Positions 10,235 to 19,600 of a stretch of 64,000 nucleotides of DNA are shown here, piece after piece. The notes below the pieces were generated by a model that saw only the letters and a program-made list of their open reading frames with translations, searched no databases and was not told where the DNA came from. The translations under genes and the position numbers were made by a program. This stretch comes from Gloeopeniophorella convolvens. Taxonomy: Eukaryota; Basidiomycota; Agaricomycetes; Russulales. The stretch covers positions 62,001 through 126,000 of the forward strand of contig WTXD01000066.1 in the NCBI GenBank assembly GCA_022496205.1, read 5' to 3'. Every line of letters starts with the position of its first letter. Position 1 is the first letter of the stretch.

Positions 10235-12280
10235 CTACTTGCGCGGGCTAAACGCAGGGTCCGCGATGCTCAACGAACCCGCGGCAGCGCACACGCGACG
10301 CACCCAGCGCTGCACCGCCTCCTGCTCCGCCCGCACGCGCGCCTCGAGCGCCTCGGTACCCTCGGCATCTCCCAACACAGCAATATCGATCCGCACGCGC
10401 GCGAGGTCGCGCACGTAGCGGTGCAGCGGTGCGTTCGCGGGCAGCGGCAGCAGCGTAAACGTGCGCTCGCCGCTCGCGTCCGCTGCGTCCCCGGCGTCCT
10501 CGGCCCCGAGCAGCGGCGTCGTCGCGGGAGACGCGCGGAACGGCACCGACGCGGTGCGGAAGGAGACCTCGAAGCCGCCGTAGGTCAGCTCGAGCGCGGG
10601 CGGCGCGGCGAACGTGCGCTTGAGCATGTCGAAGAACGCGCAGACAAAGGTGAGCGCGGTGTCACGGCCGGGCGCCGGCATCTGCACCGTAGCGGGGGGC
10701 ACGAGGCGCGGCTCGAGGGCCGTCTGCGTGCGCTCAGAGGGCGCGGGGCGCTCGGTGGGGTCGGCGCGCAGGGCGCGCGGCGGTGCAGCAGTGTCCAGTT
10801 CAAACACATCGGCGGTACCCTCGAAGCTGACGACGGAGCGCGTGGGGCTCGCGCCGCTGGTGCTGCTCGCGGAGACGCTCGGGATGAACGAGCCGTCGTC
10901 CGTCGTCGACGGCGCGCTGGGCGGCTGCGCCTGCGACATGTGCAGGTTGTACCACGTGGACGGCGCCGTGTACAGGCCGTCCCCGTCCGTGCGCGTGCTC
11001 GCGAAGGCGGGCAGGCGCCACGCCTGCCCGGGCGTCGGGACGGACGCGGACGACGTCGCGGGCGACGGGCCGAGCGTCAGCGCGGGCGGCGGGTTTTCCG
11101 GGATGGTCGAGAGCCTCGACGGGGTTGAGAGTGGCGACGGCGAGCGGGGCGACGGCAAGCGCGGCGGCGGCGAGCGGGGCGGCGACGGTGCCGGGGGCGT
11201 TGGCGGGTGCGGTGTGCGCATTGGCGAGCGCGGCGAGCGCGGCCCGAAGAGGCCTGCGCCGCAGGGTGGCGGGTGAGTCCTGAAGGGCGGATAGCCGGCC
11301 GGCGGCAGCGGCGGAGACGGCGGCGGGGACGGCGTCGGCGACAGAGTGGGCATGGACGCGGCCGCCCACGGCCATGGGTTCGGCGCGGGCGCAGGCGCGC
11401 CGCCCCAGGCTGAGCCGGCTCTCATGCCCCATGGGGTGCCGGCCGGCGCCGGCGCGGAGTTCCATCCGGACGTGGCAGGCGCGCCCCAGCTGTTGTTGTT
11501 GGCGGGCGGCGGCACGGACATGGGCACATGAGGCGGCGGCGGCGGTGCTAGGCCGGGGTACCACTGGCCAGGCGACCAGCTGTCGATGGGCATGTCCAGT
11601 TCACTCGGCCAGTGCACGGAACGCGCGCCGGGCGTCGCGCCGGGTGGGATTGCGCTCGCACTTGATCGCGTGGACGCGGGGATCGTCGAGTGGAAGAGGC
11701 GCGGGGCGTGCGTGAACCCGGCGCTCCACGACCCTGGCGCGGGCGCTGGCTCGTAGGCCGGGCGCGTCGAGTCCCCGGGGACCCACGTCCAGCCTGGTGG
11801 GACGTAGTTGGCGTACTGGGCAAGCCGCGTGCGACGATCAGCGTACAGCTCGTTACGGGCACGTGGCATGAAACCACGTACCGGCGACGGGGGCGGGCTG
11901 AAGCGCAGGCCCGCGGCGCTCGCGATGCCGTCCGCGAGGCGCAGGAGCGACGCGGCGGCCTCGTCCGCCTCGGCGCGGCGCTGGGCGCGCTCGGGGAGCG
12001 GCGCGTCGCTGAGCTTGGCGATGCGCGCCTGCACGTCGGGCACGGAGCGGAGGAGCGCCTGCGCGAGGGTCGAGACGTGGGCCATCTCCTGCGCGTGCTC
12101 GCGGGCGGAGCGCTCGAACTGCTCGCGCTCGGCGGCGAGCAGCGAGATGAGCGCGGCGGCGGTGCGCTGCTGGCCCTGGAGGATGTCTTGCAGCGCGGCG
12201 GTCGCCTGGGGCGCCTGGGACGGCGGGACTGTCAGTGGGGGGTCCGCCGCGGGGCGGGGGGTGAAGGGGATGGGACACAT
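10235..12280 (-). CDS. Intronless proline-rich protein with conserved-looking C-terminal domain, 681 residues
   Basis: Not recognised. One uninterrupted frame of 681 residues, unusual among multi-exon neighbours. Residues about 20-130 are Ala/Leu/Glu/Arg-rich and probably helical or coiled coil. Residues about 145-290 are rich in Pro, Gly and Trp, and about 290-410 carry PPSPP and SPRSP runs, so this part is likely disordered. From about residue 540 a non-repetitive, globular-looking segment follows (DTALTFVCAFFDMLKRTF, GGFEVSFRTASVPF, then TFTLLPLPANAPL and an amphipathic helix near the end). There is no signal peptide or membrane segment. The strong GC bias opens long antisense frames, but the minus-strand frame has the credible composition and a start in normal context. 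It is convergent with TGT (243 bases apart). Confidence 0.7.
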   Translation of the reverse strand: MCPIPFTPRPAADPPLTVPPSQAPQATAALQDILQGQQRTAAALISLLAAEREQFERSAREHAQEMAHVSTLAQALLRSVPDVQARIAKLSDAPLPERAQRRAEADEAAASLLRLADGIASAAGLRFSPPPSPVRGFMPRARNELYADRRTRLAQYANYVPPGWTWVPGDSTRPAYEPAPAPGSWSAGFTHAPRLFHSTIPASTRSSASAIPPGATPGARSVHWPSELDMPIDSWSPGQWYPGLAPPPPPHVPMSVPPPANNNSWGAPATSGWNSAPAPAGTPWGMRAGSAWGGAPAPAPNPWPWAAASMPTLSPTPSPPPSPPLPPAGYPPFRTHPPPCGAGLFGPRSPRSPMRTPHPPTPPAPSPPRSPPPRLPSPRSPSPLSTPSRLSTIPENPPPALTLGPSPATSSASVPTPGQAWRLPAFASTRTDGDGLYTAPSTWYNLHMSQAQPPSAPSTTDDGSFIPSVSASSTSGASPTRSVVSFEGTADVFELDTAAPPRALRADPTERPAPSERTQTALEPRLVPPATVQMPAPGRDTALTFVCAFFDMLKRTFAAPPALELTYGGFEVSFRTASVPFRASPATTPLLGAEDAGDAADASGERTFTLLPLPANAPLHRYVRDLARVRIDIAVLGDAEGTEALEARVRAEQEAVQRWVRRVCAAAGSLSIADPAFSPRK

Positions 12281-12720
12281 TGGGGGATACTAGGAGAGCG
12301 GTCGCAGGGAAACGATAAGCGATGCGGAGGGGCAGAGCGGGTCTTTATAAGACCCCATCTTGCGCCCTTACGCTACGGGCGCCCATGATGCGCTGTCCTA
12401 GGATTGCTTGTCTCTAATTCGCACGAACACTGCCTTACTCCGGCAGATGACTGTCCTGTTGCTTCTCCGACGTCACTAGAGCATGAATCACGCCATCAAT
12501 GTATTTCTCCTATGAAGACATGCTCTTCAAGCAGTGTCTGTCGTACCAAGATACGGGCAGGTATGAACGTTGGACAGAATTGGAGAACAATAACAGCACA
12601 GTTAAACCCTGCGGTGGGGTTAGGTCTTCGCGGGGGTCGGAGACGTCCCCCCTCGGTCGCAGTCGGCAGCGCTCAATGGCGTCCTAGGGATCCTATTTGG
12701 ATCACTGGAATCCCGAGCCA
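12281..12720. other. Intergenic, presumptive promoter of the 681-residue gene
   Basis: About 440 bases between the start of the proline-rich gene and the stop of the t6A enzyme gene, both on the minus strand. No gene is seen; it probably holds the promoter of the former and the 3' end of the latter. Confidence 0.4.
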
Positions 12721-14349
12721 TCACGGGTTCCCCCTGCCCAGAACGACGTCTGGCCCACTCGGACCTGACAATTCCTCAATGCTCCACTTGGGCCGAATTA
12801 GAATCGAGTAGTCGTCTGTGTCTCCCACAAGGAGACGGTCCATTGCTGCCCAGGCAATCATCACAGCGTTGTCTGTCCGGGGACGAGGCCTATCAATAAC
12901 TGGAATGGAATTACGACTGCGCGACCCACCTGTGCACAGCGCCGGTGGCGGGAAGACCAGGGAGACTAGGCCCGCGCCCTCATCCGCCACCGTGGCGCCG
13001 AGCCTGTGCAGGGCCACCAGCATGAACGATCCTAGGATCCCGGAATAGAACATGCAGGGTCGCGTACCTTGTACGCAGGTACGTGTTGCTCGCGACGCCA
13101 CCACTGACCACGACGTGTCGCACACCAACGCCTTCGCGTGCGCACAGCCGCAGAGCAAGCCGCACCTTCTCTTCGAGCTGGCCGACCGCTGCGTCCTGGA
13201 ACGCCCGCGCCAGCGCCGCCCGCGTGCGCGCGTCAAGTGCCGCCCCGTCGCCGCCCCGCGCGGCAACAGCGCGCTCGACAGTGGAGTGGAGCCCCGCAAA
13301 GGAGAAGCCGAGGACCCCAGGCAGCGTACGTGGCATAGGTGGGACGAGGCTCGCGTCCGTGTCTGCCTGCGTGGCCGTTACGGCGCACTCTTCCAGCGCA
13401 GCGCCGGGTCCGCGCGGCGACCATGGTAGCGCAAGCAGCCGCGAAACCTTGTCAAACGCACGGCCGATGGCCTCGTCGGGGGTCGTCGCGAGGATGCGGA
13501 ACGAAGTCTTTGAGCGCGCCAGGAGGAGTAGAGTGTGCCCGCCTGATATAAGCAGCGCGAGGAACGGGAATGTGGGTGGATTAGGCTCATGGAGGGATGT
13601 TAGTAGTGGCGTCAGCGCGTGGGCTTGCTGTGGCGCTGGTGTGAGGGTACGTGGTGGCGGTAGGGGTAAAGGAAGCGTACCATGTGATGCACGCCGACGA
13701 GTGGTTTGTGCAGCGCAGCGGCGAGGGTTTTGGCGGCGCTGGCTCCGACACCGAGGCAGCCGGTCATGCCTGTGCGCTCAGGCTCGTGCTAAGCCTTACC
13801 AGGGGAAAGGCTCACCTGGTCCGCGCGTAAAGGCAATTCCATCAACGTCCCTGGCGTCGAGGCCGGCCTCGGTCAACGCCCTTTCGACAGCACCAGGCTG
13901 TCCCAGCGTCAGTTAACTCCTTATAATGCCTTGCGGCTGCGCCAGCGCACCATGTTTTGTTGGTGCGCCTGCACGGCTCTATAGGGATGGATACCGCCAA
14001 AGTCTTCATGGCTGAATGCATGTCAGCCAGAGCAGAGGGACCTGGCTGACGCGCACGCTCACATGTGGTTTTGCTTGACGACAACGTTGGAGAGAATTTC
14101 GCCAGACGAGGTGACGACGGCGGCGCAGGTGTCATCTGCAGACGACTCGAGAGCGAGGACTGTAAGCCTCCGCGAGCGACATAGCAAGCTTGCAGAGACG
14201 CCTTTGTAGTAGCGAGGGGAGCAAAGTGCGCGTCGTGGTGGTCGGCGCGCAAGGGCAAGCATGGCCGACATGTGCGGTTCGGAGCCAGGCCCGCGTTGCC
14301 GTCGTCGCCCTACCACCATCTCAGTGCTACATAAGTACTTAGTTAACAA
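12721..14349 (-). CDS. QRI7: tRNA N6-adenosine threonylcarbamoyltransferase, mitochondrial type (Kae1/TsaD family)
   Basis: Seven exons, read from the start: 14063-14349, 13951-14011, 13816-13897, 13681-13769, 13068-13627, 12930-13003 and 12721-12872. All phases close to give 434 residues. Landmarks: VLALESSADDTCAAVV near the start of the ASKHA fold, HEDFGGIHPYRAVQAHQQN, RGPGMTGCLGVG, GVHHM.AHALT (metal-binding His pair), LISGGHTLLL, FSFAGLHSTVE, VVSGGVASNTYLR, and CTDNAVMIAW with the metal-binding Asp. The family transfers threonylcarbamoyl from threonylcarbamoyl-AMP to A37 of ANN-decoding tRNAs. The Arg-rich N-terminus of about 60 residues (RRPPRRALCSPRYYKG) looks like a mitochondrial targeting peptide, which favours QRI7/OSGEPL1 over cytosolic KAE1. 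The usual Cys in the ESSCDDT motif is Ala here (ESSADDT). It diverges from the HbrB gene with 80 bases between start codons. Confidence 0.9.
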
Positions 14350-14429
14350 TCACACTGCGGACATTGCTCACTGTCTCGGACATTCTACACTGACCTCGAT
14401 TCTCCGATAAACCAGGAGCACCAACGACA
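14350..14429. promoter_or_regulatory. 80-base bidirectional promoter
   Basis: The start codons of the t6A enzyme (minus) and the HbrB-family gene (plus) are separated by only 80 bases, so core promoter elements must be shared or lie within the transcribed parts. No TATA box is evident. Confidence 0.6.
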
Positions 14430-16735
14430 ATGGCCGCCAGCCAGTTCTCCGCCATCGCTGCGCTGTCGCTCGCCGCTGACCGTTCCCAGTTCACCGGCCG
14501 CCGCTCGCACGACACCCGACCTCCGTCACCTCTCCCGCCCTCCGCGCCCACCCTGCCTGACCATAACAACACCGCCGCCAGCGGAGCGCAGCCAGAGGAG
14601 ACCCCGCGCGCTCCCGTGCGCCTGCCAAGCGACGAGAGCGTCCCCGCACCCCAGAAACGCCTCCTCGAGAAGCTCTCCGCCGGCACCGGCTCCCTCGCAC
14701 GCGGGCCCGCACAGCTGCTGCCTGGCGCGCGGAGCCACAGCGGCCACCAGAACCAGCAGATACACCAGCTCCGCGAGGGGGCTGGGTCGCCGGCGCCTGC
14801 GATGGCGCCCAGCACGAGCAGCGGTGCGAGTAGCAAGGTGCACACGTCGCCGTCCAAGGTGCGTTCCCCGTCCCCTGGCCTTTATTGCTTTGTTCGCATA
14901 GGGGAAGGAGTGTCCCCCGCGCACGGTGCCCCGCTGATAGAACCCACGCTGGCGTTGTTCGTGGGCGCCACCATCGCGCCCGGTGGGATCATCATCAGAT
15001 GCCTCTGCGCGCCGAGGAGCTGTGCCGGGGCCCGCGCCTCACACGGCGGAAGGGGCCACTGCGCACCGCGCCACCCTTGTTCTTTCCGCCCATCCCGTCC
15101 CTAGCGCTCCTTTGTGTCGGCTGCTGGTTCTCCCCGACACACCCCTGACTTATATATCTGTGGGCCCGTCCTCGCAGGCGCGCACGTACGACTCGAAGCT
15201 CGTCTCGCGCGAGATGCACCGGCTCGGCAACCTCGCGTACCTCCCCAACCTCGGCCCCAACCTCGCCGCCGGCGCGTCGTCCACCACGCTCGTCGCGACG
15301 AGCTCGATCACGCCCCCGAGCCTCACGACCGGCTCGGGCGGCGAGAACCCGTGGGGCACGCTGCACGTCCTCGTGCTCCCGCTCTTCAACGGCGAGCCGC
15401 TCCGCATACCGATGTGCGTGTGCCACCGCGTTCCGCCGTGCGCGCACGCGACTGATTCACCGCGCTGCCCGCCGCAGAGAGGACCTGAACACGCTCGTGA
15501 AGCGCCACATCCAGAGCGTCGTGTCCAACTCTCCCGCCAAGGCGATCGCGACGCTCGAGAGCGAGGCGTCCGAGCTGATCGGCTCCGGCATGGACACGCT
15601 CAACGGCAAGCTCGTCGGCGTCGAAGAGGACAAGCTGCTCGGGCGCGTCGTCGAGCTCTGGGGCTTCTTCTGGGACCAGGTCCTGCCCTACGTCGAGGGG
15701 GTGCGCGCGCCTCCCCCACCCACCCCGCGCTCCGCCCGCTGAGCTCAGCCCACCCACACAGGTGCTCCTCCCGCTCCAGACGGACCCGGTGCTCTCCTCG
15801 CTCTACCGCACGCCCAAGACGCACCGCAACTCGTCGCCGACGCGGCAGAACGGCAAGGGCTCCGTCTCGCTCCCGTCCTACGCGCTCCCCGCCGCGCCGC
15901 AGATCGACGTGCGCACCGTCGCGCTCCGCGCGTTCCGCGACAGGATCATCCTCCCCATCGCCACCGTGCTGCACGCGCGCCTCAGCGCGCTGCGCCACGA
16001 CGGGCCCACGGAGGCCCACACGTACCCGCGCCTGCAGCAGATGCACGTGCCTCCCTCTTCCGCTCCTCTCCGCGCGCTCTGGCTGACGCCCGCACACACA
16101 CACAGGCTGCTCGTGCTCGTCTCGCAAGGCCGCCGCCCCACCACCGCCTCCCTCGCCGTCCCCGCGCCCGCCCCCTCCGCCGGCGAGCTCGCCGTCCAGC
16201 ACCTCCTCAGCGTCATCCGCGCCCCCGCGCCCGCGGCCCCCGCCCGCGCGCCGCGCGCGCTCTCCTTCCTCGCGGGCGGCGCGCCGCGCGACCGCCGCGC
16301 GCGCATCGCGCGGCGCGCGCCGGACGGCGCCGAGAGCGACGGGGAGTCGCACGAGGAGGGCGAGGACGGCACGCCGCGCGGGGGCGCGCGCGAGGTGCTC
16401 GAGGCGCTGCGCAGCCCTGATGCGCGGCAGAGCGTTGGCGGGTGGGGGCTCGGGCTTGGGCTGGGCGCGGGGGAGGATGCTGGGCGCGCGCGGGACGAGG
16501 ACGACGAGGACGAGATGATGGATTGGGACCAGGCGCAGGTGCGTGTTGGCGTTCCGTGCGTGCGACGGTGCTGTGCTGATGGGGCTGTGTGATGCAGGCG
16601 GCTGTCGAGCGCATGATTGGCATCTCCGCGAGCGACACGTCGCCCGGCGCGGAGAACGCGCTCGCTGCTGCTGCGAATGCAGCGGCGGCTGCTGCTGCGA
16701 CGGGGACCGGCGCGGCGCGACGGCGGATGACGTGA
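14430..16735 (+). CDS. TORC2 subunit, HbrB/Bit61/PRR5 family
   Basis: Six exons: 14430-14858, 15178-15413, 15478-15700, 15762-16042, 16106-16538 and 16598-16735, totalling 579 residues. The HbrB region starts at about residue 144 (TYDSKLVSREMHRLGNLAYL) and continues with EDLNTLVKRH, the motif WGFFWDQVLPYVEGVLLPLQ, and DVRTVALRAFRDRIILP. The N-terminus is Pro/Ser-rich and the C-terminal third is acidic and Ala-rich. These proteins bind Rictor-type subunits in TORC2, which controls AGC kinases, actin and cell-wall growth. Intron 1 is long for this genome (319 bases). Intron 4 (16043-16105) appears to use a GC donor: only that join restores the frame, giving QQM followed by LLVLVSQ. A final GT..AG intron (about 16733-16797) could replace the stop and end the protein seven codons later. 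Confidence 0.85.
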
Positions 16736-17162
16736 GCCTGCGTTCTCGTCGCCTGTTGCTCTGCCCTGCTTTCTCTTCTGGGGTTCTGTGTTGTAGGGCC
16801 TTGTGTGCATTGTAATGTAGCTTTTTCTGTACCGGAGCCATCTTCGAGGCGCGAGGCGCCTCGCCCGAGTCCGTCGGGGCACAACGCATCCGAGATATCA
16901 TTCTGCACCGTCCGCCACCGCCGGGTCTGCGCCGCTCTCCGACAGCGGTGCAGTGACGCGTTCCGGCCCTAGACCTTACGGCTAACTGTGAAACGGCAGG
17001 CGAATAGCCTCTTATTCCAGGCGTGTGGATAATATATCCCGGCATATCCTTTTAGAGCTCTCAATCAATGCACTCTACACTTGTAAGAAAATCAAGAGTA
17101 TATAGAGGAAAGTAATCTCTAGATGCAAATTCACTCGCCTTCCCTGGGCTTGATTGGTAAGG
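16736..17162. other. Convergent intergenic region
   Basis: About 430 bases between the 3' ends of the HbrB gene and the F-box/RCC1 gene. No further gene is seen. Confidence 0.4.
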
Positions 17163-19131
17163 TCAGCGGCCCACCGGTGTGTACTGTTGTAGCGCCCAGC
17201 TTACCATGCTCACGACAAGCGTACCTGTGTGCCACCCCGACGCCGTCAATGCAATGCAGAACATCTGCCGCGGGGCGTCCGTGGTACCGCCCGTATTAAA
17301 TTGCACAGGCCCCGCGGGCTCCGCGACGGCAGGGGGGCCAACCATATACCTATTGCGCCTCGCGCTGTCGAGCACGCTTTTGGTGCGGTACCCGCCAGGC
17401 GCGCCGATGGGGAGCGCAAGCGGCTGGCCGAGGCCCAGCGCACCGCGCATGTAGCTGCCCCACGTGAGGACCTCCCCGCTGGCGGTGAGCGCCGCCCAGT
17501 GGTCGTCGCCCATCGTGACGGCGGTGACGCCGCGGTTCTGCAGCCCCCGCACGACTCTGGGTCGTGAGCGTGCATGCGTCTCTTCGGTTCCTGTGAGGAC
17601 GGTCGATTCTGGCCCGGTAGAGTACGCGGCGAACCCCGGAAAGTGCGCTGTGATCTGGAAATCGAGGGTCGCGTCAGCGAAGGAGCTGCGTGGTGGTGGT
17701 TCCGCATTACATCTGTGATCCTCGGAGATGTTGGGACCTCAAGGTCGCTGTCAGCAGCCTGCACGAAACGTGCGATCTTAGATGGCTCGCTGTAGTTCTC
17801 TAGCTGTGCATCAGGTCAGTAATGGCTCCATCCTACAGATAGGGCTTCAACTCACGTATTCCCAACTAGCCGAGGCCAACATGTCTTTATCTTCGATAGA
17901 CCCGAATTTGAGAACATGCCCCTTGTTCGTCAGACCTATGATCTGACGGATGGTGGCTGCGATCTTGACCAGGTATAATCCAGTATGTCGCTCTTCCGCC
18001 AGCCCTTGCGCATCGTCTAACTCTGGGAGCCGGGGAATAGGGGGCAGTCTGCATAGATCTACATGGAGCTGTCGATATATGCAATCAATGTGATCTTCCT
18101 CTATGGTGCCGTGCTGCGGCGTATCAGGGTCCGCCACGAGAATCGAAGAGGGAGGGCCGAGGCCGGACGGCCAGAAGATCAACACATCCCCAGAACGAGT
18201 CAGAATTGCGGAGAAGTACCAGCCACATGCAATTTGGCAAGGTGTGGATTCCGGGGCGGTGCAGGCAAGCAGAGGGGAACGAAGCCGGCAAGAGATGAAC
18301 CAATCGCTGAAGTCCCAAATCTCGGACTGAGAGTCAAGAACCGTGGTGTGCTCCCTACCGCAACTGCACGACAATAAGACGGCCCTCACGACAAAATAAG
18401 GGAATATACGTACCCAATGTCTAGGATCGGATGAGGCATGGCTAACCTGCGGGGTCGCTTGACCTCATAAGCGCTCATTGGGGATTTTATCTGCCAGGGC
18501 ATATGCTGCAGGGCTTCGCCGTCGATGGTTCCTGTAAATGACATGAGGCGTTTACTGTCATCGCGTGACATGCACACATACCCCACACATACATCGAACC
18601 ATCAGCGTCAAGGGCATTGAACGACCTGCAACACACGACAATGGCACCGAGTCTTTTCATCGTGACTGGATACCACTCGGCACTGGGCACCTACCAGCTT
18701 CCTGCATCTAAGCGCACAAGTCGAACTCCCGGGAGCTCTATCTCCACTGGAGATGGGAAGCCGTCATGCCCGTCCGATACCCAACTCTCGAGGCCTCTCC
18801 TCCCAGTATCAAGATGGCTAATAAGGGGAACACGTTCCTATCACGTGGTATACAGAAGGGTTGAACATTGATGGACTGACCCCCAGACAAACAACTTCGG
18901 AAAGCTCAACGCTGTATATAGCTGCTTCCACGGGCCTGTATTGATCTCGAAAATCGTGGTGCTGGAATACTTGTCGAAGTCATTCAGGCACTTTCTCTTC
19001 CAGAATGCCTCGTCAGCGCACACGGTCGCGAAGAACTTGCTTGTACATCCGAGGCTCAGAATGTCGCGCGCAGGGGTAAGAGAGAACAGGTGATGGAGAA
19101 ACATCCCGATGGGAATGTCGGACAGGTGCAT
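17163..19131 (-). CDS. F-box protein with RCC1-type repeats (SAF1-like)
   Basis: Multi-exon gene. The first exon (18841-19131 region) encodes an N-terminal F-box (HLSDIPIGMFLHHLFSL, then LSLGCTSKFF.TVCADEAFWK), directly followed by the first RCC1 blade LFVWG. Later exons give DADGSMYVWG, CGREHTTVLDSQSEIWDFSDW, CGWYFSAILTRSGDVLIFW, AATIRQIIGLTNKGHVLKFG, and the last blade MGDDHWAALTASGEVLTWGS followed by GALGLG. The stop is at 17163. This architecture matches yeast SAF1 and its fungal relatives, adaptors that bring substrates to the SCF ubiquitin ligase through Skp1 while the beta-propeller binds the target. Exon borders between 17700 and 17880 and near 18600-18870 were not all resolved, so the exact length is uncertain (about 540-600 residues). 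The substrate is unknown. Confidence 0.82.
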
Positions 19132-19600
19132 GTTGGAGACAAGGGCCGCTGGCGCAGCCTGACTTCGCCAGGTGGTGTAGCCCGTCTGCGTACATAATGG
19201 AGTGACTCAAAGTCCCACCGGCCAGCGCCCGTACTGAGAACGTACGTGCCCCAGCACGTGCGTAGCTCTCACGTAACACGGTGACATCCGCCTCGATCGA
19301 CCCCCAAGGCAGAGACCCGGGACGGTGACCAGAGCGTTATGGTGCTTGTTCGAGCCAGCGTAGGTATTCAACCAAGAGGCTGGTCTCCGCCTATCTTATC
19401 CCCCGTAACGAACTTAAAAAATCGGCGGCATCGAGCCTTGATCGAACCTTCAATGAATTGCAAATTCTTTGATAATTGGTACAGAGATGGACAGATGAAA
19501 AGACACTAGGCGTATGCGGTGCACAGAGTTCTGTCGACGTACGTGACCCATAAGAACTGAAAAGAATGGGACACAAATCGGCTAGGGAAAGGCCCCAGGC
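19132..19600. other. Intergenic between the F-box gene and the NLR gene
   Basis: About 470 bases: upstream sequence of the F-box/RCC1 gene and downstream sequence of the NLR-type gene. No gene recognised. Confidence 0.4.

Noticed and set aside
10421..11128. Long plus-strand frame opposite the proline-rich gene
   Set aside because: Arg/Gly-rich composition typical of an antisense shadow of GC-biased coding DNA; the minus frame is three times longer.
13083..13916. 277-codon plus-strand frame opposite the t6A enzyme
   Set aside because: It overlaps exons and introns that are firmly assigned on the other strand and has no domain.
15600..17045. 481-codon minus-strand frame opposite the HbrB gene
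   Set aside because: Arg/Ala low-complexity shadow of GC-rich exons; no family resemblance.
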